DNA of 64,000 nt from a virus. The translations under genes and the position numbers were made by a program. Positions 56,710 to 63,743 of the stretch are shown piece after piece. Where the stretch lies: the IMG/VR virus record IMGVR_UViG_3300025138_000014, positions 62,001 to 126,000 of that record. The stretch is one strand, 5' to 3'. The number at the start of each line of letters is the position of its first letter. The stretch's first letter is position 1. Below the pieces are notes generated by a model. It was not told the DNA's origin. It was given only the letters and a program-made list of their open reading frames with translations, and made no database searches.

Positions 56710-56890
56710 GGCTTGGTTCAAACATTTAAAACAAGAAGGTATCAAAATGTACGGTGAAGATCAAAGCGATCTTGGTTGGTATGGAAAATATAACAATATG
56801 AATTGTTGTATATGGGCTTTCCATAATTCTGGCACTCACTTTACTAACGGTACATATTTTAAAAAAGGAAAAAGAATTGAGCAAAAATAA
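56687..56890 (+). CDS. Small protein of unknown function
   Basis: This 67-residue protein overlaps the previous gene by 23 bases. A basic helix (F-K-A-W-F-K-H-L-K-Q-E-G-I-K) is followed by an aromatic, Asn/Gly-rich part with a C-C pair (N-N-M-N-C-C-I-W-A-F-H-N). Not recognised. Confidence 0.6.
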   Translation: MTRLQNFKAWFKHLKQEGIKMYGEDQSDLGWYGKYNNMNCCIWAFHNSGTHFTNGTYFKKGKRIEQK

Positions 56891-57029
56891 AATACATCAC
56901 TTGGTCTGTCCGGTATGTGAATATGAATGTTATATAGAACCTATTAATGATAAAGATCCGCCTGAACATTGTCCTATGTGTTCTGCTGTAGTTTCAATGG
57001 AATCAGATGACGAAGATGATTGGGAATAA
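56877..57029 (+). CDS. 50-residue zinc-ribbon protein
   Basis: TTG 56877, behind AAAAAAGGAA, opens a 50-residue frame with C-P-V-C and C-P-M-C separated by about 21 residues, the knuckles of a rubredoxin/zinc-ribbon fold, and an acidic tail (D-D-E-D-D-W-E). It overlaps its neighbour. Possible roles are RNA-polymerase or nucleic-acid binding; nothing more specific can be said. Confidence 0.65.
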   Translation: MSKNKIHHLVCPVCEYECYIEPINDKDPPEHCPMCSAVVSMESDDEDDWE

Positions 57030-57046
57030 CCAATATAGATAATTAC

Positions 57047-57475
57047 ATGTGGATTTATAATGAAAAAGAATTTAAGCCTACACAAGACGATTTACAGTCT
57101 TGGGTAGGTTTTGTGTATCTGATTACTGATACCGCTAACAGTAAAAAGTATATTGGTAAAAAACTATTTTGGTCTACAAGGAGACTAAAACCATTAAAGG
57201 GAAAGACACGAAAACGGGTTCAAGTTAAAGAATCAGATTGGACGACATATCATGGCTCAAGCGAAGAAGTGAAAGCATTAGTTGAAAACTCTGATCCTTC
57301 AAGATGGAAACGTGAAATAATTAGACTTTGTAAAGCAAAAGGGGAGATGAGTTACTATGAAACAAAAGAACAATTTGATAGACACGTGCTATTTTCTGAT
57401 GAATATTACAATGAATTTATCGGTTGTAAAATTCACTCGCGCCATGTAAAGGGTAAGTGTGATGATCCAATATGA
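57047..57475 (+). CDS. GIY-YIG-like putative endonuclease
   Basis: This ~142-residue protein has G-F-V-Y-L-I-T-D and K-K-Y-I-G-K-K-L-F (G-F-V-Y in place of G-I-Y and Y-I-G), then R-K-R-V-Q-V-K-E-S-D-W and K-R-E-I-I-R-L-C-K. The layout matches a conserved T4-type phage protein with a GIY-YIG-like core. ATG 57047 (M-W-I-Y) fits homologues; TTG 57020 is in frame. It may act in DNA processing or packaging; it lacks obvious homing-nuclease DNA-binding repeats. Confidence 0.72.
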   Translation: MWIYNEKEFKPTQDDLQSWVGFVYLITDTANSKKYIGKKLFWSTRRLKPLKGKTRKRVQVKESDWTTYHGSSEEVKALVENSDPSRWKREIIRLCKAKGEMSYYETKEQFDRHVLFSDEYYNEFIGCKIHSRHVKGKCDDPI

Positions 57476-57743
57476 CTGTGAAATACAAGATATGGGCCCA
57501 GAAGAAATAAAAGAAGCCAATCGTTTAATGTGGCTTGTCAAAGGACAACTTTGTCCGATAGAGTACAGTAAAAAAGATATTCACGGTGTATTTCGAGGGT
57601 ATTTTAAAAGGCTTTGGTGTAACAATGAAAGAAGTGAATATGCCGAAGATGGATTTGAAGAGGCTTGGAACCAAAGGCAATGGTACCTGGCAGAAAAAGA
57701 ACAAGAAGAAATAGATACAATATGTATTAGATCAATGGATTAA
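57462..57743 (+). CDS. Small acidic protein of unknown function
   Basis: ATG 57462 follows AAAGGGTAAG and overlaps the previous gene by 14 bases. The 93-residue product is rich in Glu and Trp (F-K-R-L-W-C-N-N-E-R; A-W-N-Q-R-Q-W-Y-L-A-E-K-E-Q-E). Not recognised. Confidence 0.65.
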   Translation: MIQYDCEIQDMGPEEIKEANRLMWLVKGQLCPIEYSKKDIHGVFRGYFKRLWCNNERSEYAEDGFEEAWNQRQWYLAEKEQEEIDTICIRSMD

Positions 57744-57766
57744 ATAAAAAAAAGCGATATTAGGTG

Positions 57767-57795
57767 TTTACATATACTTTTTTATGTAGTATAAA
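57767..57795 (+). promoter_or_regulatory. Early sigma-70-like promoter
   Basis: TTTACA (57767-57772), 17 bases and TATAAA (57790-57795), 35 bases before the ATG at 57831. Confidence 0.75.
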
Positions 57796-57830
57796 AGTTA
57801 TAGCAAAACAACTTAAAGAGAGACAAGAAA

Positions 57831-58262
57831 ATGTTTGACCTAATCTCAGATCTCCACAAAGAAGTTTACGGATTCCGCCCTACTCAAGATTGGTGGGTGG
57901 ATTGGAATAACTCTTCAGATTCCCAGAAAGAAAAAATCTGGGATGAGTATAATCGTGTTAATGAGTTACAGATAGTAGAAGCGACTCAACGTGAAGAAAA
58001 AAACTTGCAAGATTTTAAATCTAATATTGCAAAGATGATGTTTGATCATAACTTGACTAAATTAGATGCCGTCCGCTGGTGGATTGAAGCCGAAGGTTTA
58101 AATGAGACTGATCTTATGTATGGATCAAGCTACATTAACTACAGCCACAATCTGCCATATCAGAATGATATGAATGAGATTATAGACGAAGCTTGTTCAG
58201 ATCGAGTGCGTGAAATTTATGCCGCTGAAGAAGCAGAATATTCAGCTTTACAATACTCTTAA
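57831..58262 (+). CDS. Early protein of unknown function
   Basis: This 143-residue acidic protein has an aromatic N-terminal region (Y-G-F-R-P-T-Q-D-W-W-V-D-W) and several helices (L-T-K-L-D-A-V-R-W-W-I-E-A-E-G). Similar proteins occur in cyanophages and other marine phages without known function. The promoter of the next gene lies inside its 3' end. Confidence 0.72.
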   Translation: MFDLISDLHKEVYGFRPTQDWWVDWNNSSDSQKEKIWDEYNRVNELQIVEATQREEKNLQDFKSNIAKMMFDHNLTKLDAVRWWIEAEGLNETDLMYGSSYINYSHNLPYQNDMNEIIDEACSDRVREIYAAEEAEYSALQYS

Positions 58263-58275
58263 ATTGTGTTATAAT
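58247..58275 (+). promoter_or_regulatory. Early sigma-70-like promoter
   Basis: TTTACA (58247-58252), 17 bases and TATAAT (58270-58275), 21 bases before the ATG at 58296. Confidence 0.78.
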
Positions 58276-58295
58276 AAGATTATAGGAGATACACA

Positions 58296-58451
58296 ATGGA
58301 ATGGACTATAAAAGCATACCACTGGAAAGATGGATCCAATCACATGGTTCAGTGGGCTAGTGGATTAAGTCACTCTCATGCAGCAAAGATGTTTAAACAA
58401 CTGCATGATCGGAAAGAATTTGCAATGATAACTATGAAAGAAAATAAATGA
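58296..58451 (+). CDS. 51-residue early protein of unknown function
   Basis: A short ORF behind ATAGGAGAT, just after an early promoter, with its stop overlapping the RNase H start. It is His- and Trp-rich (A-Y-H-W-K-D-G-S-N-H; H-S-H-A-A-K-M-F). Signals at both ends support translation. Not recognised. Confidence 0.6.
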   Translation: MEWTIKAYHWKDGSNHMVQWASGLSHSHAAKMFKQLHDRKEFAMITMKENK

Positions 58452-59299
58452 TTTTACTTGATTTTTCAGGCGTGTCTATTGCGCCTATTGCTATGGGAGC
58501 TGCTCAGGTTGACGAGCATCTAATTCGTCATATGGTTCTAAATAGTATTCGTATGTATAAGCAAAAGTTTAAAGAATACGGAGATATGGTTATTGTATGC
58601 GATGCTGGTGGTAACTGGCGCAAAGATGAATACCCAGAATATAAAGGCAATCGTAAAAACTCCAGACAGGAGTCAAATATTGACTGGGATGAGGCTTTCC
58701 GTATTCTTAATATGGTAAGAGATGAGATTACCGAGAACCTTCCATATAAAGTAATCCATCAATGGGGCTGTGAAGCAGATGACTCAATTGCCGAGATTGT
58801 TAAATGGACTCAAGAGTTTGGTAACTATGAAGAAGTTATGATTGTATCAGCTGACCGTGACTTTAAACAGTTACAGAAGTTTGATAATGTGAAGCAGTAT
58901 TCTAATATTACTAAAAAGTTTGTTAAAGAACCAAATCCACGTCTGTTCTTACAAGAACATATCTTGACTGGCTGCAGTGGTGATGGTGTACCAAATGTTT
59001 TATCTGATGATGATACACTAATTAATCCAGATAAGCGTCAACCACCATTAACTAAAAAGAAGAAAGAAGCATTACTTGAAGATCCTCGGGCTCTTGGCGA
59101 TACTGTATATAGAAATTGGTGCCGAAACAAGAAGATGATTGACTTGACAGAAGAGTCACAGTGCCCAGAAGTAGTAAAAACAGAAATTATAAATACTTTT
59201 GAATCACAAGACAACATGTCTAAAAAGAGTAAGGTTTTACCATACTTGATTCAAAAAAGATGTAGATTATTAATTGAATGTGTAGAGGAATTTTTTTAA
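58448..59299 (+). CDS. rnh: RNase H / 5'-3' exonuclease (T4 Rnh, FEN-1 family)
   Basis: This 283-residue nuclease removes RNA primers and 5' flaps on the lagging strand. Metal-binding acids are visible in L-L-D-F-S-G, V-C-D-A-G-G-N-W-R, G-C-E-A-D-D-S and S-A-D-R-D-F-K-Q-L; the helix-hairpin region includes G-C-S-G-D-G-V-P-N-V. Length is close to T4 Rnh (305). It overlaps the next gene at TAATG. Confidence 0.93.
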   Translation: MILLDFSGVSIAPIAMGAAQVDEHLIRHMVLNSIRMYKQKFKEYGDMVIVCDAGGNWRKDEYPEYKGNRKNSRQESNIDWDEAFRILNMVRDEITENLPYKVIHQWGCEADDSIAEIVKWTQEFGNYEEVMIVSADRDFKQLQKFDNVKQYSNITKKFVKEPNPRLFLQEHILTGCSGDGVPNVLSDDDTLINPDKRQPPLTKKKKEALLEDPRALGDTVYRNWCRNKKMIDLTEESQCPEVVKTEIINTFESQDNMSKKSKVLPYLIQKRCRLLIECVEEFF

Positions 59300-59751
59300 T
59301 GAAATTGGTTCATGAAGTGTTAGAGCTGTTACAAAAACAGCAAACAAAAGTAGAAAAAGTTAATGTGCTAAAGTCCAATGAGACTTGGGCACTAAAAGAT
59401 ATATTAAGAGGATCTATTGACAGTACAGTAGAGTGGGCGTTGCCAGCAGGCTCTCCACCCTATGTCGCAAATAGACCAGAGTCCACCCCATCAAACTTAC
59501 TCAAGCAGAATGTAAAATTTAAATATTTTGTAAAGGGTGGACAATACGTGAATATGAAACAGGTAAAGCGTGAGAAACTCTTTATTGAAGTGCTTGAGTC
59601 AATTCACCCTAAAGATGCAGAATTAGTTGTAAACATGGTTTCTAAGCCTGAAGCTAAAGGCGGATGGTATGATCTAGGTTCATGCAAGATTACAAGACCT
59701 ATGATTAATGAAGCCTTTCCTGACTTGCTGCAAGATAATAATAAGGAATGA
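59299..59751 (+). CDS. Conserved marine T4-like protein of unknown function (DUF6433-like)
   Basis: ATG 59299 overlaps the rnh stop (TAATG) and gives 150 residues. The start (L-V-H-E-V-L-E-L-L-Q-K-Q-Q-T-K-V-E-K-V) and N-E-T-W-A-L-K-D-I-L-R are conserved in cyanophages next to replication genes. Function unknown; coupling to rnh hints at lagging-strand processing. Confidence 0.78.
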   Translation: MKLVHEVLELLQKQQTKVEKVNVLKSNETWALKDILRGSIDSTVEWALPAGSPPYVANRPESTPSNLLKQNVKFKYFVKGGQYVNMKQVKREKLFIEVLESIHPKDAELVVNMVSKPEAKGGWYDLGSCKITRPMINEAFPDLLQDNNKE

Positions 59752-59758
59752 CAAATAC

Positions 59759-59932
59759 ATGGTATCAGCTCAAATTGAACGATTGAAAAAAGATTCAAGG
59801 GAACTAAGTCAGTATTCAAGAAAATTAGAAAAAAAAGGAAGACATGATTTGAAACACAAAATAGACGTTAAACAAGACTACCTAGATCAAGTCATTGCTG
59901 ATATCGAGGAACAAAAAAATACTTTTAATTAG
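59759..59932 (+). CDS. Small basic coiled-coil protein
   Basis: ATG 59759 follows AAGGAATG; the longer in-frame start at 59708 overlaps the previous gene and is unlikely. The 57-residue product is one charged helix (L-K-K-D-S-R-E-L-S-Q-Y-S-R-K-L). Not recognised. Confidence 0.62.
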   Translation: MVSAQIERLKKDSRELSQYSRKLEKKGRHDLKHKIDVKQDYLDQVIADIEEQKNTFN

Positions 59933-59935
59933 GGG

Positions 59936-59964
59936 TTTACAATTAACATTATAGCTGATATAGT
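59936..59964 (+). promoter_or_regulatory. Early sigma-70-like promoter
   Basis: TTTACA (59936-59941), preceded by GGGG, 17 bases and TATAGT (59959-59964); 31 bases before the ATG at 59995. Confidence 0.72.
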
Positions 59965-59994
59965 TAGTATAACAAAACAGCAACAGGTGAAAAC

Positions 59995-60558
59995 ATGAAT
60001 ATATTTGTATTAGATAATAACCCTATAAAAGCAGCACAACTGCAGTGCGATAAGCACGTAGTAAAAATGATCGTGGAGAGTGCACAGATGCTCTCCACGG
60101 CTCATCGTATGCTAGATGGTATAGAAACCAAAAAGCTGTCTAAATCAGGCAAACGTATGGTAAAATATTGGACTATGGAAGACGAGCTGAAAGAAAATAC
60201 TTTGTATAAAGCAGTTCACTTTGCTCATCCTTGTACTGTATGGTCTATGGAATCAGTCCAAAATTATATCTGGCACTACGATCACTTCGATGCTCTTTGT
60301 ATCGAGTACACATATCGCTACAGAAAAGTTCACGCAACTCAAACCAAGCTTGCAGATATGTTATCTATTCCCCCACGTAATTTGCCATCGGTAGGTCTTA
60401 CTCCATTCCGTTTAGCTATGCAACACCAACCACAGTGTATCAACGAGGCTGATCCAGTACAGTCTTACAAAGATTATTATCAGACTAAGCAAGAGAATTT
60501 CAAAATGGCTTGGACTGGTCGTAATATCCCGGAGTGGTTTAATGTGGCTGCAGCCTAA
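59995..60558 (+). CDS. Conserved phage protein of unknown function
   Basis: This 187-residue protein has a conserved start I-F-V-L-D-N-N-P-I-K-A-A-Q and C-D-K-H-V-V-K-M-I-V-E-S-A-Q-M-L-S-T-A-H, repeated in many phages. H-P-C-T-V-W and several other His (H-Y-D-H-F) could bind metal. Function unknown. Confidence 0.78.
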   Translation: MNIFVLDNNPIKAAQLQCDKHVVKMIVESAQMLSTAHRMLDGIETKKLSKSGKRMVKYWTMEDELKENTLYKAVHFAHPCTVWSMESVQNYIWHYDHFDALCIEYTYRYRKVHATQTKLADMLSIPPRNLPSVGLTPFRLAMQHQPQCINEADPVQSYKDYYQTKQENFKMAWTGRNIPEWFNVAAA

Positions 60559-60784
60559 TTATACAACTATAGATGAAATCAAAATCGGTAAGATAGTGGG
60601 TACAAATGGTCCACTGCCTTATCCAAAGAAACTTGGTACTCATTTAAGGCTCGTGGAAACGGAGACAGGGATGAGATATATACAACTATATTCAACCCTT
60701 TCAAAGCAGTGGAATATAATGTACAGATATGAAATAGAAGCATCTTGGAAACAATGGAAAAAACATGCCAACATACACGATTAG
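60542..60784 (+). CDS. Small protein of unknown function
   Basis: This 80-residue basic protein overlaps both neighbours (17 and 20 bases). It has strand-turn-strand character (I-G-K-I-V-G-T-N-G-P-L-P-Y-P-K-K, then R-L-V-E-T-E-T-G-M-R-Y-I-Q). Not recognised. Confidence 0.65.
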   Translation: MWLQPNYTTIDEIKIGKIVGTNGPLPYPKKLGTHLRLVETETGMRYIQLYSTLSKQWNIMYRYEIEASWKQWKKHANIHD

Positions 60785-60995
60785 AAATGAGAAAACAGGT
60801 ATTGAAGAAACAGTAATTTGTTCTTGGAAAGATTTACAAGCAATAACTAATTCAGAACATATAACTCATGTCTTGAAACCACTACAAATAATTTCTAGCA
60901 CAGGAAGCCTTGGATCAAAACGACCTGATGGATTTACTGATGTTCTTAAAGAAATGAAGAAAAAAGCCGGCCGGGGAAACACTATAAAGATTTGA
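60765..60995 (+). CDS. Small conserved T4-like protein of unknown function
   Basis: This 76-residue protein starts M-P-T-Y-T-I-R-N-E-K-T-G and ends K-K-A-G-R-G-N-T-I-K, a conserved pair of ends in marine T4-like phages. It resembles FmdB-type small regulators at its N-terminus but has no zinc-binding Cys pairs. It directly precedes phoH. Confidence 0.72.
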   Translation: MPTYTIRNEKTGIEETVICSWKDLQAITNSEHITHVLKPLQIISSTGSLGSKRPDGFTDVLKEMKKKAGRGNTIKI

Positions 60996-61003
60996 GAAGT
61001 ATT

Positions 61004-61696
61004 ATGAGCAGAAAAACTACTAAGTCAATGACTATTCGTCTTGATGATCTACCTTCTTTCGAACCAAAAACAGAGAATCAAAGCATTGCATGTGATTCTT
61101 GGGATGAAAATGATAATCTAATACTAGCTGGATCAGCTGGTACTGGTAAAACATATCTCGCTATGTCTTTAGGACTTGAAGAGGTATTAGATAAAGAAAC
61201 TCCATATAAAAATTTAACAATCGTGAGATCAATTGTTCCGACACGAGACATTGGTTTTTTACCTGGTAACGAAGAAGAAAAGAAAGATGCTTACACAGCA
61301 CCATATCGTGGAATCCTAACAGAAATTTTAGGTGATAAGGACGCTTGGAGTAAACTTAATCAAACTGGTTCTATATCATTTGAATCAACATCGTTTATTC
61401 GTGGTATTACATTTACCGACTCAATTATCATTGTAGATGAAATGCAGAATTTAACATTTCATGAACTTGACTCAGTGATAACACGTCTAGGTGATAATTG
61501 CAGAATTATTTTCTGCGGTGATTATCAGCAATCAGATTTTCGCTTTAAAGACGAGAAGGAGGGTTTAGTACCGTTTATAAACATTTTAGAGCAACTGAAA
61601 CACTTCACACTAATTAGTTTTGGTTGGGAAGATATTGTGCGGTCGGGAATCGTGCGAGATTATATCATGACAAAGGAGATGATGGGAATAGTCTGA
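61004..61696 (+). CDS. phoH: PhoH-like ATPase
   Basis: This 230-residue P-loop ATPase has Walker A A-G-S-A-G-T-G-K-T near residues 42-50, V-R-S-I-V-P-T-R, G-F-L-P-G, Walker B I-I-V-D-E-M-Q-N and F-C-G-D-Y-Q-Q. PhoH genes are widespread in marine phages; an RNA-helicase/phosphate-starvation role is presumed. ATG 61004 follows GAGAAG. Its stop overlaps the next ATG (TGATG). Confidence 0.92.
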   Translation: MSRKTTKSMTIRLDDLPSFEPKTENQSIACDSWDENDNLILAGSAGTGKTYLAMSLGLEEVLDKETPYKNLTIVRSIVPTRDIGFLPGNEEEKKDAYTAPYRGILTEILGDKDAWSKLNQTGSISFESTSFIRGITFTDSIIIVDEMQNLTFHELDSVITRLGDNCRIIFCGDYQQSDFRFKDEKEGLVPFINILEQLKHFTLISFGWEDIVRSGIVRDYIMTKEMMGIV

Positions 61697-61887
61697 TGTC
61701 CAAATTTACTAGATTCGATCCAAGAAACAAAAAGAAAAACAGAAACAAGTACAATTCAATAGAAAAACATTTTCCTAAAATAAAAGACAAACAAGTTGTA
61801 CTTAGAAAGTTAAATTATGAAATTCTTACACCAGAAAATACCGTTGGGGTATCTGGACCTGACGGCGGAGACCCTTCCAAAGGGTAG
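61696..61887 (+). CDS. Small basic protein overlapping the RecB-like nuclease
   Basis: This 63-residue protein starts in the phoH stop codon. It is very Lys/Arg/Asn-rich at first (R-F-D-P-R-N-K-K-K-N-R-N-K-Y) and its last 70 bases overlap the next gene in another frame. The start coupling supports expression; the long overlap is unusual. Function unknown. Confidence 0.58.
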   Translation: MSKFTRFDPRNKKKNRNKYNSIEKHFPKIKDKQVVLRKLNYEILTPENTVGVSGPDGGDPSKG

Positions 61888-62488
61888 AACATATACCGAT
61901 CCAGATGGTAACAAATATCCGAGTATTACTACAGTCCTTGGTATTCTTTCACGTGACTCCATCGCAGCATGGAAAAAACGTGTTGGAGAAGAGGAAGCAA
62001 ATAAGATTTCTTATAAAGCATCTAGTCGTGGTACCGCTGTTCACGACATTGTAGAGAAATATTTGAACAACGAGGATACAGGTAAAACCATGCCGCATAT
62101 CCAAGCCAGCTTATCTAATTTAAAACCCATTTTAAATAGAATTGATGTTATATATGGTCAAGAAGTACCGCTATATTCTAAGCATCTTGGAGTTGCTGGT
62201 AGAGTTGACTGTGTCGGTAAATTTGATGGTGTTCCATCCATAATTGATTTTAAAACATCCAAAAGAGTAAAGAAGCGAGAATGGTGTAAAGGTTACTTTA
62301 TGCAAGAAGCAGCTTATGCTATCATGTGGGAAGAAAGAACTGGAATGCCTATTCCAAATCTGGTTACCATAATGGATGTAGATAATGAGGATCCATTAGT
62401 CTTTATAGAGCATAGAGATCAGTGGGTACCAAAGTTATTTGAAACAATTGAATTATATCGTGAAGATATGAGAAAAAGACCACTTTAG
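61817..62488 (+). CDS. PD-(D/E)XK exonuclease (RecB/Cas4-like)
   Basis: This 223-residue nuclease has R-G-T-A-V-H-D (about 71-77, catalytic His), G-R-V-D-C-V (Asp near 125), I-I-D-F-K-T-S-K (Asp-x-Lys near 137-139) and a Q-E-A-A-Y motif near 154. These are the RecB-family exonuclease motifs. It is a common T4-like gene near phoH and probably processes DNA ends or degrades host DNA. ATG 61817 gives a family-like N-terminus. Confidence 0.85.
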   Translation: MKFLHQKIPLGYLDLTAETLPKGRTYTDPDGNKYPSITTVLGILSRDSIAAWKKRVGEEEANKISYKASSRGTAVHDIVEKYLNNEDTGKTMPHIQASLSNLKPILNRIDVIYGQEVPLYSKHLGVAGRVDCVGKFDGVPSIIDFKTSKRVKKREWCKGYFMQEAAYAIMWEERTGMPIPNLVTIMDVDNEDPLVFIEHRDQWVPKLFETIELYREDMRKRPL

Positions 62489-62491
62489 TTG

Positions 62492-62520
62492 TTTACAAGC
62501 CTTTCATAGTATAGTATAGT
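62492..62520 (+). promoter_or_regulatory. Early sigma-70-like promoter
   Basis: TTTACA (62492-62497), 17 bases and TATAGT (62515-62520); 24 bases before the ATG at 62545. Confidence 0.74.
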
Positions 62521-62544
62521 TAATTATCAACAGAGAGAGAAAGT

Positions 62545-62730
62545 ATGACTATGAATGAAATACAAGATGAAGTCAACCGTATCTATGCTTTACCTACGCC
62601 CGGTTCACTGCAAGGTATTATTGAGAAAGAGTTTTATGACTGGGCTGTAGATGCAGGTGTGTGGGTTCCAAGCGGACCATCACATAATGAAATTATGAAA
62701 CAATTTGTACAACATAAAGGATGGAACTAA
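62545..62730 (+). CDS. Small early protein of unknown function
   Basis: This 61-residue acidic protein follows GAGAGAGAAAG at a good distance and its stop overlaps the next ATG (TAATG). A helix at the start (N-E-I-Q-D-E-V-N-R-I-Y) and aromatic middle (F-Y-D-W-A-V-D-A-G-V-W-V) are seen. Not recognised. Confidence 0.66.
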   Translation: MTMNEIQDEVNRIYALPTPGSLQGIIEKEFYDWAVDAGVWVPSGPSHNEIMKQFVQHKGWN

Positions 62731-62918
62731 TGACACCTAAAATTAACCCATTATGGATTGTGTTCACAGTATTTTTTGGTGGACTTGGTATTTGGCTTAT
62801 TGCGCTAGACTCGCTCGCAGGTTACTTAATGTGCTTTGGTGTATTAGGTTGGTTGTTCATAGCAAATAATACAGATCAATTGTTTATTGAAGACGATGAT
62901 GAAGAGGAAGATTATTAA
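62730..62918 (+). CDS. Small two-span membrane protein
   Basis: ATG 62730 (after AAAGGATGGA, overlapping the previous stop) gives 62 residues: two adjacent hydrophobic segments (L-W-I-V-F-T-V-F-F-G-G-L-G-I-W-L-I-A and Y-L-M-C-F-G-V-L-G-W-L-F-I) and an acidic cytoplasmic-type tail (E-D-D-D-E-E-E-D-Y). Not recognised. Confidence 0.68.
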   Translation: MTPKINPLWIVFTVFFGGLGIWLIALDSLAGYLMCFGVLGWLFIANNTDQLFIEDDDEEEDY

Positions 62919-62920
62919 TT

Positions 62921-63517
62921 ATGTATGACTTGGAAAAAGTAATCTTAACAGATTGCGATGGCGTATTCCTTAATTGGGAGTACGCTTTTATCACCTGGAT
63001 GAATCAACACGGTTATGAGGAAGTTCAAACTATTGGTACAGCACAATATGATGTATCAAAGAGGTTCGGTATATCTCGTGAAAAAGGTAAAGAGTTGGTA
63101 AAATTCTTTAATGAATCGGCTGCAATTGGTTTTCTCCCTCCGTTACGTGATGCAATGTATTATGTAGATTTGCTTCATAGAAAGCATGGCTACCAATTTC
63201 ATATGATCACATCACTGTCTCTTGATAAGAATGCGCACCAACTCCGTATAAATAACATTAAGAAGTTATTTGGAGAAACTGCATTTTCTGAATATATCTT
63301 CTTGGATACAGGCGAAGATAAGGATCGTATTCTAAGTCAGTATGAAGGCACTAATTATCTTTGGATTGAAGATAAGGTTGAGAATGCAGTCTGTGGTGCA
63401 AAGTTCGGACTTGAGTCAGTCCTTATGGAACACGGACACAATATGAACAATACCGAATTCCCATTAATGGTTAACTGGAAAGAATTATATGAATATATCA
63501 CTGGCATCTCTGCTTAA
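62921..63517 (+). CDS. HAD-like hydrolase (5'-nucleotidase-like)
   Basis: This 198-residue HAD protein has T-D-C-D-G-V-F-L-N-W near residue 10, M-I-T-S near 93 and W-I-E-D-K-V-E-N-A near 145. The small helical cap and size resemble deoxyribonucleotidase-type HAD proteins common in phages. It might salvage or degrade nucleotides, but the substrate is not defined by sequence. Confidence 0.8.
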   Translation: MYDLEKVILTDCDGVFLNWEYAFITWMNQHGYEEVQTIGTAQYDVSKRFGISREKGKELVKFFNESAAIGFLPPLRDAMYYVDLLHRKHGYQFHMITSLSLDKNAHQLRINNIKKLFGETAFSEYIFLDTGEDKDRILSQYEGTNYLWIEDKVENAVCGAKFGLESVLMEHGHNMNNTEFPLMVNWKELYEYITGISA

Positions 63518-63743
63518 TCTACGAACTCAATGGGAGCATGAAGTAGAAAATTTTAAATTTCCCGATGAAGAAAATTATAATGGTACTCTAAATAATTTGG
63601 CTTGGTTTCTAAAATATGGATATAAATCTAATAGTTTAAGACCCGGCTTTGATAATGCGATATACTTATCGGAACAAATCATAAAGGAGTGCCGACATGG
63701 CAACAAAAAGCCTAGAAAAAGGGTCACAGTGGGAACATCTTGA
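63489..63743 (+). CDS. Small protein of unknown function
   Basis: This 84-residue protein overlaps the HAD gene by 29 bases and the following gene by 47 bases. It is polar and aromatic (L-R-T-Q-W-E-H-E-V-E-N-F; A-W-F-L-K-Y-G-Y-K) with a basic tail. Not recognised. Confidence 0.6.
   Translation: MNISLASLLNLRTQWEHEVENFKFPDEENYNGTLNNLAWFLKYGYKSNSLRPGFDNAIYLSEQIIKECRHGNKKPRKRVTVGTS

Noticed and set aside
57047-57475. Homing endonuclease (mobile element) call for the GIY-YIG-like gene
   Set aside because: It is a conserved small T4-type gene in an ordinary operon, it interrupts nothing, and it lacks the typical DNA-binding repeats of Seg-type nucleases.
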